DNA from: JAJKIV01 sp036509075
GTDB taxonomy: Bacteria > Gemmatimonadota > Gemmatimonadetes > Gemmatimonadales > Gemmatimonadaceae
Reading direction: 5' to 3'
NCBI GenBank assembly: GCA_036509075.1
Contig: DATCGG010000298.1
Span: forward strand, 1 to 64,000
Length of the DNA stretch: 64,000 nt
This document shows positions 53,962-62,993 of this stretch, one piece after another. The first letter of the stretch is position 1. Each line of letters begins with the position of its first letter. Made by a program: the position numbers and the translations under genes. The notes under the pieces are model-generated. The model was given only the letters and a program-made list of their open reading frames with translations. It was not told the origin of the DNA and did no database searches.

Positions 53962-56571
53962 GTGGAGCACGACGACAGCCTCGGTACCTACCGCGCCAAG
54001 CGGTCACCCGACAGCTCGCCCGAGCCCGTCGGGACCGTCTCGCCCATAGCGGGGCGACTCTTCGTTGTGCACAAGCACGCCGCTCGGCAGCTGCATTGGG
54101 ACCTGCGCATCGAGATGGACGGCGTGCTCCGCTCGTGGGCCGTGCCGAAGGGCCCGTCGTACGACATCAACGACAAGCGGCTCGCCGTCCGAGTCGAAGA
54201 CCATCCGCTCGAGTACGGGGACTTCGAGGGCATCATCCCATCCGGGAACTACGGCGCCGGCGGGATCATCGTCTGGGACCGGGGCGAATGGGTGCCGCTC
54301 GAGGATTGGCGAGAGGGGCTCGAGAAGGGCAAGCTCCTGTTCGAGCTCAAGGGCTACAAGCTCCACGGCAAGTGGACGCTCGTGAAAATCAAGAAGAGCG
54401 AGAAGGACTGGCTGCTTATCAAGGAGCGGGACGCATACGTTAGGCAGCCCGGGGACGTTTTTCCGGAGCAGTCCGTCCTCTCCGGCCTGACCGTCGAGGA
54501 GGTCAAATCCGGCCAGACGCACGCAAGCACCGTCCGCAAGGCGCTCCAGGAGGCCGATGTACCCCGCACGCGTCTCGACCCGAAGACCACCCCGGTCATG
54601 CTCGCCGAGCAGGCGGACAACGCGTTCACGCGCGATGGATGGCTATTCGAGCTCAAGCTCGACGGATATCGACTGCTCGCCTGCAAACGCGGTGGCGAGG
54701 CGCTGCTCCTCACCCGGAACGGAAACGACTACACCGAGGTGTTTCCGGAGATCGCCCGCGCGGTGCAGGCCCTCCCGCTCGACTCATGCATCGTGGATGG
54801 GGAAGTCGTGGTCCTCGATGCCGGCGGCATCCCCCGCTTCTCGCTCCTGCAGCGGCGCGGGCGGATCTCGTCACCGCTGGATATCAAGGCCGCCGCGGTG
54901 GAGCTACCAGCTGCGTTCTACGTCTTCGACCTGCTCTCGTTCGAGGACTTCGACACGAGACCGCTGCCCCTCGAGCGACGCAAACAACTGCTCGCGGAGC
55001 TCGTCCCGAAGCTCGGCGCCGTGCGATACCTGGACCACATCGCGCGCGAGGGCGATGCATTCCTGAAGCAGGTCACCGCGTTAGGCCTCGAAGGGATCAT
55101 CGCGAAGAAGGCGGACGCGCCCTACCGCGGTGGGCGCACCGACAAGTGGCTCAAGATCAAGGCCGAGAAGACGGGCGACTTCGTCGTCGTGGGCTTCACG
55201 GAGCCGAGTGGCAATCGACCGGGTTTCGGAGCGCTGCAGCTCGCGGACTACGTCAACGGCGCACTGGTCTACGCCGGCCGCGCGGGGACCGGGTTCAACG
55301 ACGCACTCCTGCGCGAGCTCCGAGAGATGCTCGATCCACTCGTGCGTCGCGACCCACCGTGTCACGGGCCGGCGCTCAAGCCCGGCGCCGAGCCGTTGCC
55401 GAGCGATGCGATCCCTGAAACGAGGACCACGACGTGGACGGAGCCGGTGCACGTCGTGGAGGTTCGGTTTCGCGAGTGGACGCCGGACGGCGTACTGCGG
55501 CACCCCGCGTTTCTCCGTGTGCGAACGGACAAGGGGCCGCACGATTGCGAGCGTCAGGGCTGGATCGTCGACGGCGCCCCGCCGCCGCGAGCGGCCGCGC
55601 CTAACGACGTCACCGCGGCACCCGCGGTTCCTGTCGAGCCGCCAGTGCCCGAGGCCACCGCGGCGCGAAAGGAGCCGCAGAAGACCATCAACATCTCGAA
55701 CCCGAACAAGATCTTCTGGCCGGCCGAGAAGTACACCAAAGGGGACCTGATCGACTACTACCGATCCGTCTCGCGGTGGATTCTGCCGTACCTGCGGAAC
55801 CGCCCGGTCGTCATGACGCGCTTTCCTGACGGGATCGACGGGAAATCCTTCTACCAGAAGGACGCCCCCGAGTTCGCTCCCGACTGGATCCGCACCATCC
55901 CGATCTGGAGCAACGACACCCAGCGCGACATTCGCTACTTCGTGTGCGACGACGAGGACTCGCTGGTCTACATCGCGAACCTCGGTGCCATTCCGCTGCA
56001 CATCTGGGCGAGCCGGGTTGGAACGCTCGAGCAGCCGGATTGGTGCGTGCTCGATCTCGACCCGAAGGAGGCACCGTTCTCCGACGTGATCCGCTGTGCG
56101 CAGTCGCTCCATCGCATCTGCGAAGCGGCGGGACTTCCCAACTACGTCAAGACGACGGGCAAGACGGGCCTGCACATCATGCTCCCGCTGGGCCGTCAGA
56201 TGACGTACGCGCAGTCCCGCACGTTAGGTGAGCTGCTCGCCCGCCTCGTGATTCGCGAGCTCGGCGACGTGGCCACCATCACGCGGCACGTCACGAGGCG
56301 CGGCGACAAGGTGTATCTCGATTACCTGCAGAACCGGCACGGTCAGCTCATCGTCGCCCCGTTCATCGTGCGGCCGCTCCCTGGTGCGACAGTGTCGATG
56401 CCGCTCGGGTGGGACGAGGTGGACCTGTCGCTCGATCCTCGCACGTTCACGATCAAGACGGCGATCGACCGCATGGACACGGTCGGCGTTGACCCCATGC
56501 TTGCGGTCCTGACGGAGTCGCCTGATCTCGGATCGGTGTTGGGAAAACTCGCGGCGCTGATGAAAGCCTAA
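53962..56571 (+). CDS. ligD: Multifunctional DNA ligase D (phosphoesterase-ligase-polymerase)
   Basis: About 869 residues from GTG 53962; an ATG at 53893 adds 23 residues inside an inverted repeat and is less likely. Domain order is the Pseudomonas type: 3'-phosphoesterase (about 10-165; LFVVHKHAARQLHWDLRIEM), ATP-dependent ligase (about 200-520; catalytic Lys232 in ELKLDGYR, then VDGEVVVLD and DKWLKIKA), and polymerase/primase (about 580-860; IFWPAEKYTKGDLIDYYRSV, Asp698 and Asp700 in LDLDP). It processes, fills and seals double-strand breaks with Ku. The stop lies in a CCTAACG motif. All three activities look intact. Confidence 0.96.
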   Translation: MEHDDSLGTYRAKRSPDSSPEPVGTVSPIAGRLFVVHKHAARQLHWDLRIEMDGVLRSWAVPKGPSYDINDKRLAVRVEDHPLEYGDFEGIIPSGNYGAGGIIVWDRGEWVPLEDWREGLEKGKLLFELKGYKLHGKWTLVKIKKSEKDWLLIKERDAYVRQPGDVFPEQSVLSGLTVEEVKSGQTHASTVRKALQEADVPRTRLDPKTTPVMLAEQADNAFTRDGWLFELKLDGYRLLACKRGGEALLLTRNGNDYTEVFPEIARAVQALPLDSCIVDGEVVVLDAGGIPRFSLLQRRGRISSPLDIKAAAVELPAAFYVFDLLSFEDFDTRPLPLERRKQLLAELVPKLGAVRYLDHIAREGDAFLKQVTALGLEGIIAKKADAPYRGGRTDKWLKIKAEKTGDFVVVGFTEPSGNRPGFGALQLADYVNGALVYAGRAGTGFNDALLRELREMLDPLVRRDPPCHGPALKPGAEPLPSDAIPETRTTTWTEPVHVVEVRFREWTPDGVLRHPAFLRVRTDKGPHDCERQGWIVDGAPPPRAAAPNDVTAAPAVPVEPPVPEATAARKEPQKTINISNPNKIFWPAEKYTKGDLIDYYRSVSRWILPYLRNRPVVMTRFPDGIDGKSFYQKDAPEFAPDWIRTIPIWSNDTQRDIRYFVCDDEDSLVYIANLGAIPLHIWASRVGTLEQPDWCVLDLDPKEAPFSDVIRCAQSLHRICEAAGLPNYVKTTGKTGLHIMLPLGRQMTYAQSRTLGELLARLVIRELGDVATITRHVTRRGDKVYLDYLQNRHGQLIVAPFIVRPLPGATVSMPLGWDEVDLSLDPRTFTIKTAIDRMDTVGVDPMLAVLTESPDLGSVLGKLAALMKA

Positions 56572-56655
56572 CGTGCGGGGACGGCCAGACAGAAGGTGTG
56601 AACGGATTCGACGGAAACAGGGTGTGAGGTAGTTAAACGTGAATTCTTGGCCGCG

Positions 56656-57324
56656 ATGAAACACTGGACCATTCAGGTCGGCGACGAAACGACCAGCGCG
56701 ATCTACGACCCGGCGCCTAACGGCGACGCGTCCACCGTGGTCGTCTGCGCCCACGGAGCGGGCGGCAACATGACCGACCGGGCGATGGTCACGGTCACAC
56801 GCGCGCTCGGCGCACGCGGACTGTCGACCGTGCGGTTCAATTTCCTGTACAAGGAGAAGCGATCGAGCCGGCCGGACCCCATGCCGAAGCTCAAGGACAC
56901 GACCAGCGCCGTGGTCGCACGGGCCCGGGCGGAGCTCAATCCGACGACACTGATCATCGGTGGCCGGTCCATGGGCGGGCGAGCCGCATCCATGCTTGCC
57001 GCGGACGGCTTCGATTGTTCCGGCCTCCTGTTGCTTGCCTACCCGCTTCACCCGCCAGGCAAGCCCGATCAGCTGCGCGACGCACATCTGCCATCGATTC
57101 GTGTTCCCGTCCTGTGCATCAACGGGACGCGTGACCCGTTCTGCACGCCGGAGCTCATGAAAGGCGTGCTCGAACGCGTGACAGCGCCGTGGGAGATGCT
57201 GTGGCTCGAGGGTGCGGACCATAGCTTTCATGTCCTGAAGAGTTCCGGGAAAACCGATGCCCAAATCATGAGTGAGGTCGCTGACGCTACCGAGAGATGG
57301 GTCGCTGCGGTGCGGGCGAAGTGA
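56656..57324 (+). CDS. Alpha/beta hydrolase, KANL3/Tex30-like
   Basis: About 222 residues from ATG 56656; a TTG three codons upstream is also in frame. The KANL3/Tex30-like pattern is AHGAGGNMTDRAMV at the oxyanion hole, IIGGRSMGGRAASML with the Ser nucleophile, CINGTRDPFC with the acid, and LEGADHSFHVLK with the His. Bacterial members are cytoplasmic hydrolases of unknown substrate. It ends in a 4-bp overlap (GTGA) with the FabZ-like gene, so the two are cotranscribed. Confidence 0.9.
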   Translation: MKHWTIQVGDETTSAIYDPAPNGDASTVVVCAHGAGGNMTDRAMVTVTRALGARGLSTVRFNFLYKEKRSSRPDPMPKLKDTTSAVVARARAELNPTTLIIGGRSMGGRAASMLAADGFDCSGLLLLAYPLHPPGKPDQLRDAHLPSIRVPVLCINGTRDPFCTPELMKGVLERVTAPWEMLWLEGADHSFHVLKSSGKTDAQIMSEVADATERWVAAVRAK

Positions 57325-57797
57325 GTGAGCGCGTGGGAGCAAGCCCCAACGAGTCCGAGTGGACCGACCCGCTGGATGTGCTCGATGTGCTCGGGCACCG
57401 ATACCCGTTCCTGCTGGTCGATCGATTACGCGTGGTGCAGCCAGGCCTGCGCGCGCTGGGCCTCAAGCGCGTTACCGCGGGAGATTGGTGGAGTGAGGCA
57501 GCGGATTCCGGGACGTGGGAGATGCCGGGGACGCTCGTCGTCGAAGCGCTGGCGCAGACCAGCGCCGCGGTGCTGATCGGCCTCCTGAACGAATCGGCCG
57601 GCGCCGTGGGTTATTTCGCCGCCGCTGACCGCGTACGGTTTCGGTCGCTCCCACGCGTCGGCGACACGCTCTTTCTGACGGTCGAGCTGGTGTGGTATCG
57701 GCGCGGGGTGGCTCGGCTCCGCGGGGCTGCGTCAGTCGACGGGCGCCTGGCCGTAAGCGCAAATTTCACGACTGTTGTCCGCAGCCGCGTCGCCTAA
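57321..57797 (+). CDS. FabZ-like 3-hydroxyacyl-ACP dehydratase
   Basis: A 158-residue hot-dog-fold protein starting at GTG 57321, coupled to the previous stop; an ATG 24 bp upstream is in frame but overlaps more. The FabZ active-site motif is LGHRYPFLLVDRLR with the catalytic His, and MPGTLVVEALAQTSA carries the catalytic Glu. FYF-type substrate residues are replaced by AAADRVRFRSLPRVGD. It probably dehydrates a hydroxyacyl thioester. No other fatty-acid genes are adjacent, so it may be a specialised paralogue. The stop lies in a CCTAACG motif. Confidence 0.88.
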   Translation: MSERVGASPNESEWTDPLDVLDVLGHRYPFLLVDRLRVVQPGLRALGLKRVTAGDWWSEAADSGTWEMPGTLVVEALAQTSAAVLIGLLNESAGAVGYFAAADRVRFRSLPRVGDTLFLTVELVWYRRGVARLRGAASVDGRLAVSANFTTVVRSRVA

Positions 57798-57818
57798 CGA
57801 ACCGAAACCGAGTGTCCC

Positions 57819-58172
57819 ATGCCCGAACCGTCTACCGGAGCCACGGCGCACCTGCGACCCGACGCAGGCCTGTCACGACTCCCCGGCCCACGCGGCGAGC
57901 GCTTCGTCGAACTATTCAAGCACGGCACGCTGGTGGTGGAGCTCTATGCGCCACGCGGCCACGACCCGCAGACGCCCCACACGCGCGACGAGATTTACGT
58001 CGTGGCGAGCGGTCGGGGGACCTTTTTCGACGGGTCGTCGCGCGTGTCGTTTCAGCCGGGCGACCTGCTGTTCGTCGCCGCAGGCGTCCCACACCGGTTC
58101 GAGAATTTCAGCGATGATCTCGCGGTATGGGTGATGTTCTATGGGCCCGACGGTGGAGAAGCGGCAGCCTAA
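57819..58172 (+). CDS. Cupin-domain protein
   Basis: A 117-residue single-domain cupin. Motif 1 reads PHTRDEIYVVASGRGTFF (His, Asp-Glu), and motif 2 reads PGDLLFVAAGVPHRFENF (His). The Gly-rich turn is standard. Such small cupins bind a metal and may be isomerases or dioxygenases of small organic acids, or may only bind ligand. It follows the FabZ-like gene by 21 bp, so it may share its transcript. Its stop overlaps the end of the convergent hypothetical gene and lies in a CCTAACG motif. Confidence 0.9.
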   Translation: MPEPSTGATAHLRPDAGLSRLPGPRGERFVELFKHGTLVVELYAPRGHDPQTPHTRDEIYVVASGRGTFFDGSSRVSFQPGDLLFVAAGVPHRFENFSDDLAVWVMFYGPDGGEAAA

Positions 58173-58438
58173 CGCGATCGTTTGCGCTTGGCAGGCTCGC
58201 GCCCGGTCAGGCGGTCCACGTCTTCCCGGTTGGACGTGACCAGCTCGCCAATTTGCTCACCGAGCTGGCCGGCTGTCGGGCCGGTGTCCGCAACGGCGCC
58301 ACCCAACCGCACGTCATCCCGTACGAAATCCGAGCCGTCGGGATCGGTCTGAAGATCATCCACGTCGACCTGCTTCACCTTGAAGTGTCCGGACTTGTCG
58401 CGGCCGTTGTGCGGTTTCCTGCGTTCCGACATGGGCAA
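58169..58438 (-). CDS. Small hydrophilic hypothetical protein
   Basis: An 89-residue protein, or 87 from the second Met (MSERRKPHNG). It is highly charged with no membrane segment; the middle reads VKQVDVDDLQTDPDGSDFVR and GQLGEQIGELVTSNREDVDR, and the basic tail is KRKRSR. The final 4 bp overlap the cupin gene tail to tail. I recognise no family, but composition and length suggest a real small protein, possibly nucleic-acid associated because of the basic ends. Confidence 0.6.
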   Translation of the reverse strand: MPMSERRKPHNGRDKSGHFKVKQVDVDDLQTDPDGSDFVRDDVRLGGAVADTGPTAGQLGEQIGELVTSNREDVDRLTGREPAKRKRSR

Positions 58439-58533
58439 CTCTCCTGATTCGTGATAGACGATTCTGCAGAGAGCCGACGTGAAGCAAGGACCAGACCTCG
58501 CGGACGACGCTTCCGGCGGCCCAAATTAGACGC

Positions 58534-61056
58534 ATGCCTCCAAGCCGTCGGGATTTCCTTCAGCAGACCGCCGCAACGGCGACCGTCGCAGCCATCGGGC
58601 CGATTGCCTCAACCGCTGAGTCGCTTCGCGCTGCCGAAGCGACCTCCCCGGCCCCTTCGATAGATACCGGGAGAATCCGCGCGCGACCGGTAAGCTCGAG
58701 CCGAGTCCGCGTGTTAGGCGGTCCGCTCAAACGTGCGCAGGACATCACCGCGAAATACCTGCTGGAGCTCGAGCCAGACCGGATGCTCGCGTACTACCGC
58801 ATCCGCGCCGGCCTTCCGCAGAAAGCTGAACCGTACGCCGGATGGGATGGCGGAGGCCGGAACCTGACCGGCCACATTGCCGGCCACTATCTGTCCGCCG
58901 TCAGCCTCATGTACCTCGCGACTGGCGACGCACGGTTCAAGCAGCGCGCTGACCATGTCGTGCGCGAGCTCCAGATCGTTCAGGACAAACACGGCGATGG
59001 TTATCTCAGCGCACTCGAGGGCGGCCGCGAGGCATTCGCGGCGCTGTCGAAGGGTGACATCCGCTCCGCCGCGTTCGATCTCAACGGCCTCTGGTCGCCG
59101 TGGTATACCCTCCACAAGACGTTCGCCGGACTGCGCGATGCGCATCGCCACGCCGGGAGCCAGACCGCGCTCCGCGTCGAGACGAAGTTCGCGACGTGGG
59201 CCGAGGGCGTCCTCGCACCGCTCGACGACGCGCAGATCGCGAGGATGCTCAACACCGAGCACGGCGGGATGAACGAGGTACTCGCCGATCTCTACGCCGA
59301 CACCGGCGACCGCCGCTGGCTCGATCTGTCGTACCGGTTCGAGCATCACGAGCTCACCGACGCGCTCAAGCGACATCAGGACAACCTGAACGGGAAGCAT
59401 GGGAACTGCCAGATCCCGAAGCTGATCGGGTCCGCGGCTCGTTATGCGTACGTGGGTGACGCCGGCGACCTCATGGCCGCATCGTTCTTCTGGGATCGCG
59501 TGACGCAGCACCACAGCTACGCGACCGGCGGTCACGGCCTGGCCGAGTACTTCGGACCGCCGGACGTGCTCGGTGCACGGGTGGACGGACGCGCCTGCGA
59601 GTCGTGCAACACGTACAACATGCTGAAGCTGACGCGTCGTCTGTTCTCGTTCCGGCCCGACGCGTTTTACGCCGACTTCCAGGAGCGCGCGATCTTCAAT
59701 CACGCGCTCGCGTCGATCGATCCCGAATCCGGGCGAACGTCGTACATGGTCCCTGTGGGTCGAGGCGTTCAGCAGGAATACCAGGACATGCTGCGGAGCT
59801 TCACCTGCTGCGTCGGCACCGGCATGGAGAATCACGGACTCTACGGCGACGGCCTGTACCACGAGTCGGCCGATACCCTGTGGGTCAATCTGTTCGTGCC
59901 GTCCTCCGCGCAGTTCACGTTAGGCGCCGTTCGACTCGAGATGGACACGAGCTTTCCCGAGGGCGACAGCGCAACCATCCGCCTGGCGCTCCCGACGCCC
60001 AAGTCGTTCACGCTCGCCGTCCGCCGTCCGAGCTGGGCCGGAGACGACTTCGGCATCCGCGTGAACGGACAGTCGATCGACCAGCCGCGAATCGCCGCGC
60101 TGCGCGCCGGGCCGGCCGGCGGTCGGGATGTTCCGATCGACCGCCCGGCGATCCAGCCGAGCACCTACGTGAACCTCCGCCGAACGTGGAAGTCGGCAGA
60201 CACGGTGGAGATCACGTTCAGAAAGTCGGTCCGGCTCGAACCCACGCTCGATCGCAAAACGGTCACGGCCATCATGTGGGGCCCGCTCGCGCTCGCGAGC
60301 GATCATGGGCCTCGAGTGGAAGGCCGCGGAGAAACCGCAGACGGCGCCGCGACGATCCCGCCACCACCGCCACCGGTTCCGGTGCTCGTCGCGGCTGGTC
60401 GCCCGCTCGCCGAATGGCTCGTGCCAGCCGGCTCGCGCGTGGGCGACTTCCGGGCAACCGGCGTCGCCCGGGTACCTAGTGAACCAGGCATTGCAACGGA
60501 CGTCGCGCTGACACCGTTCTACCGGACGCATGGCCGCCGCTACAGCATCTACGTCGATCTCATCACGCCGTCGGAGCTCTCGGACAGAGAAACGGAGATC
60601 GCGGTCGAGCGCGAGCGCGTCCGTCGCCTCGAGGCAGCGACGTTAGGCTTCGTGCAGCCGGGCGATACCGGCCAGGACCGCCAATTCAACTATCGGAGCG
60701 ACCCGGCCGATCGGGCCGTCCAGCAGGCGGCCGGCCGCGCAAGCCGAGCCGGCACCGGATGGTTCTCGTTCGACATGCCGGTCGACGGCTCGAGCAACGT
60801 TGCGGTCATCGTGACGTACCTCAATGACCTCGGGCTACCGCCGGCGTCGGGGAACTTCGAGATCATCGTGGACGGCACGTCGATCGGGCGGTTCGAGCCT
60901 AACGGTTCGGCAGTGGGCTTCTACGACGCCCGATACGCCGCACCGGCGGAGTCGACTCGTGGGAAGACGAAGGTCACGGTCCGATTCCAGGCCTCGCAGG
61001 GCGGCCGCATCGCGCCGGTTTTTGGAGTCAGAACCATTCGCTCCACCGGCGCGTGA
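58534..61056 (+). CDS. Beta-L-arabinofuranosidase, GH127, Tat-exported
   Basis: An 840-residue enzyme with a Tat signal (SRRDFLQQTAATATVAAIG). The GH127 (DUF1680) catalytic region spans about 55-560. The zinc/thiolate site of this family is visible: Glu356 and Cys358 (ACESCNTYNML) and Cys425-Cys426 (SFTCCVGTGMENHG). Glu338 in GHGLAEYF matches the general acid. The C-terminal 200 residues contain a beta-sandwich-like domain (GNFEIIVDGTSIGRFE). It removes beta-L-arabinofuranose from plant glycans or glycoproteins outside the cytoplasm. It overlaps the esterase gene by 4 bp. Confidence 0.93.
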   Translation: MPPSRRDFLQQTAATATVAAIGPIASTAESLRAAEATSPAPSIDTGRIRARPVSSSRVRVLGGPLKRAQDITAKYLLELEPDRMLAYYRIRAGLPQKAEPYAGWDGGGRNLTGHIAGHYLSAVSLMYLATGDARFKQRADHVVRELQIVQDKHGDGYLSALEGGREAFAALSKGDIRSAAFDLNGLWSPWYTLHKTFAGLRDAHRHAGSQTALRVETKFATWAEGVLAPLDDAQIARMLNTEHGGMNEVLADLYADTGDRRWLDLSYRFEHHELTDALKRHQDNLNGKHGNCQIPKLIGSAARYAYVGDAGDLMAASFFWDRVTQHHSYATGGHGLAEYFGPPDVLGARVDGRACESCNTYNMLKLTRRLFSFRPDAFYADFQERAIFNHALASIDPESGRTSYMVPVGRGVQQEYQDMLRSFTCCVGTGMENHGLYGDGLYHESADTLWVNLFVPSSAQFTLGAVRLEMDTSFPEGDSATIRLALPTPKSFTLAVRRPSWAGDDFGIRVNGQSIDQPRIAALRAGPAGGRDVPIDRPAIQPSTYVNLRRTWKSADTVEITFRKSVRLEPTLDRKTVTAIMWGPLALASDHGPRVEGRGETADGAATIPPPPPPVPVLVAAGRPLAEWLVPAGSRVGDFRATGVARVPSEPGIATDVALTPFYRTHGRRYSIYVDLITPSELSDRETEIAVERERVRRLEAATLGFVQPGDTGQDRQFNYRSDPADRAVQQAAGRASRAGTGWFSFDMPVDGSSNVAVIVTYLNDLGLPPASGNFEIIVDGTSIGRFEPNGSAVGFYDARYAAPAESTRGKTKVTVRFQASQGGRIAPVFGVRTIRSTGA

Positions 61057-61895
61057 TCGGACGTACCCGTTTCGCATCGCTTGTCACGCTCACCGTCGTG
61101 GGGGCTGCAACGCTCGGAGCGCAAAGCGCGCCGGCGTTGCGTACGGGAAAGGTCGAGGCGCACACGGTGTTCGATTCGACCTACCGGAGGCCGCGCCGAA
61201 TCTGGATCTACACGCCGCCGGGCTACGACGCGAAAGCGACCACGTCATACCCGCTGATCGTCGCCTTCGATGGTGACGAGTATCGCGACACGATGCCGCT
61301 GCCGATGGTCCTCGACACACTGCTCGCGGCGAAAAAGGCGCCCGCGTTCGTGGCCGCGCTGATCGACAACGGCGAGGGGGCCGTCCGCATCGCCGACCTC
61401 GGGAATGCCCCCCGCATGGCCGAGTTCCTCGCGAAGCAGCTGATGCCGTGGGTCCGGAACGGGTGGCGAGTCACGTCGGACCCGAAACGCGTGATCGTCA
61501 CGGGATCGAGCGCGGGCGGCCTGGCGGCGTCGTACGTCGCCTTCGTGCATCCGCAGCTGTTCGGGAACGTCTGGTCGCAGAGCGGCGCCGTCTGGCGGGG
61601 TGCCGATGGTTCCAACGGTGCGCCGTACGAATGGCTCGCGGCGCAGGTGAAGGCGGCGCCGCCGCGTCCGGTTCGGTTCGTGCTCGACGTGGGCGCGCTC
61701 GAGGACCATGCCACGTTAGGTGGCGCCGGCCCGAATTTCCTGGACGCGAGCCGTCGATTTCGCGACGCGCTGAAGGCGAAGGGCTACGACGTCACGTATA
61801 CCGAAGTGCCCGGCGGCAATCATGCACCGCAATGGTGGAAAACGCGGCTGGCCGATGGCATTGTTCTGCTCAGTGCCGGCTGGTCGAGCCGTTAG
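61053..61895 (+). CDS. Exported esterase, enterochelin-esterase/feruloyl-esterase-like
   Basis: A 280-residue protein starting at GTG 61053, overlapping the GH127 stop (GTGA). The signal peptide ends near LGAQS. The esterase-D-type fold shows RRIWIYTPPGYD, PLIVAFDGDEY, VIVTGSSAGGLAASYVAF with the Ser nucleophile, and PGGNHAPQWW with the His. Relatives include enterochelin esterase Fes and carbohydrate esterase family 1. Coupling to an arabinofuranosidase suggests removal of acyl or feruloyl groups from arabinose side chains (inference). The stop lies in a CGTTAGG motif. Confidence 0.9.
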   Translation: MIGRTRFASLVTLTVVGAATLGAQSAPALRTGKVEAHTVFDSTYRRPRRIWIYTPPGYDAKATTSYPLIVAFDGDEYRDTMPLPMVLDTLLAAKKAPAFVAALIDNGEGAVRIADLGNAPRMAEFLAKQLMPWVRNGWRVTSDPKRVIVTGSSAGGLAASYVAFVHPQLFGNVWSQSGAVWRGADGSNGAPYEWLAAQVKAAPPRPVRFVLDVGALEDHATLGGAGPNFLDASRRFRDALKAKGYDVTYTEVPGGNHAPQWWKTRLADGIVLLSAGWSSR

Positions 61896-61929
61896 GCACC
61901 GCCGGCGTCACCACGTTTTCGACGCACCC

Positions 61930-62985
61930 ATGCGACGCTTCTCGTTCCGCCTCGTTGACGCCGTCGGCTGCACGCTCGTCCTGGCATCCGCCGCGACCTC
62001 TGCCGCAGCCCAGGTCACGCATACGCCGCAGACCAGCAACACGAACGTTCTGCTGATCGCGGTCAGTGCTGTCAACGATCAAATCGTCTGGGTGAGCGGA
62101 GCACAGGGGACCTACCTGCGAACGACCGACGGCGGTACGACGTGGCACGCGGCACGGGTCCCGCAGGCGGATTCGCTCCAGTTTCGTGACGTGCACGCCG
62201 TCGATGCGAACACGGCGTATCTGCTGAGCATCGGGAACGGCAGCCAGTCCCGCATCTACAAGACAACCGACGCCGGCGCGAACTGGACACGCCAGTTCAC
62301 GAATCCCGACTCGGCCGGGTTCTACGATTGCCTGGACTTCTGGGATGCCCGGCGCGGCCTCGTCATCGGTGACGCGCTCGGAGGCGACATCGCGATCCTG
62401 CGCACGACCGATGGTGGCGCAACCTGGTCGCGCATTCCGGCCGCGAGCCTGCCGCACGCGCAGCCTAACGAGGGAAGCTTCGCGGCCAGCGGCACGTGCC
62501 TCGTCACGAAGCCCGGTGGTCACGCGTGGATCGTGGCAAGCAACGCCGACCATGGCCGCGTGCTTCACACCGCGGACTACGGCGCGACGTGGTCCGTGGA
62601 CACCCTGCCACTCACCACGCGCGCCGGTTCCGGCCCGCAGTCCATCGCCTTCCGCGACGCGCGCCACGGCATGGCCCTCGGCGGCGGAACCGCGGCCCAG
62701 CCGGGCGACGCGTTCACCGCGGTCACCAGCGACGGCGGGAAGTCATGGGTCGCGCGGACGAGCGTGCCGCTCAAGACGGGCGCATGGGGCGGTGTGTACG
62801 TGCCGAACGCCAAACGCCCGACCGTGGTCGTGGTCGGCCCGGCGGGCGCCGTGTGGTCGAACGATGACGGCACCACGTGGAAGCCGATCGACTCGCTCAA
62901 CTACTGGTCCGTCGGCTTCGCGTCGCCCCGGGCGGGATGGGCCGTCGGTACGCAAGGCCGGATTACCAAACTCTCCGGCTTCTGA
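61930..62985 (+). CDS. Exported YCF48/sialidase-like beta-propeller protein
   Basis: A 351-residue protein starting MRRFSFRLVD, with a signal peptide ending near AAAQV. Six or seven Asp-box-type blades repeat TTDGGTTWHAARVP, TTDAGANWTRQF, TTDGGATWSRIP, DYGATWSVDTLP, SDGGKSWVART and DDGTTWKPIDS. The SxDxGxxW Asp boxes are typical of BNR/YCF48 propellers. Catalytic residues of sialidases are not evident. It follows the esterase by 34 bp on the same strand and may belong to the same glycan-related unit. Confidence 0.88.
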   Translation: MRRFSFRLVDAVGCTLVLASAATSAAAQVTHTPQTSNTNVLLIAVSAVNDQIVWVSGAQGTYLRTTDGGTTWHAARVPQADSLQFRDVHAVDANTAYLLSIGNGSQSRIYKTTDAGANWTRQFTNPDSAGFYDCLDFWDARRGLVIGDALGGDIAILRTTDGGATWSRIPAASLPHAQPNEGSFAASGTCLVTKPGGHAWIVASNADHGRVLHTADYGATWSVDTLPLTTRAGSGPQSIAFRDARHGMALGGGTAAQPGDAFTAVTSDGGKSWVARTSVPLKTGAWGGVYVPNAKRPTVVVVGPAGAVWSNDDGTTWKPIDSLNYWSVGFASPRAGWAVGTQGRITKLSGF

Positions 62986-62993
62986 GTACGCCG

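Noticed and set aside
56575..56650. GGATTCGACGG-like stretch resembling the 5' end of tmRNA
   Set aside because: Only the short core matches, the flanking acceptor-stem bases do not, and coding sequence starts within about 80 bp, leaving no room for a tmRNA.
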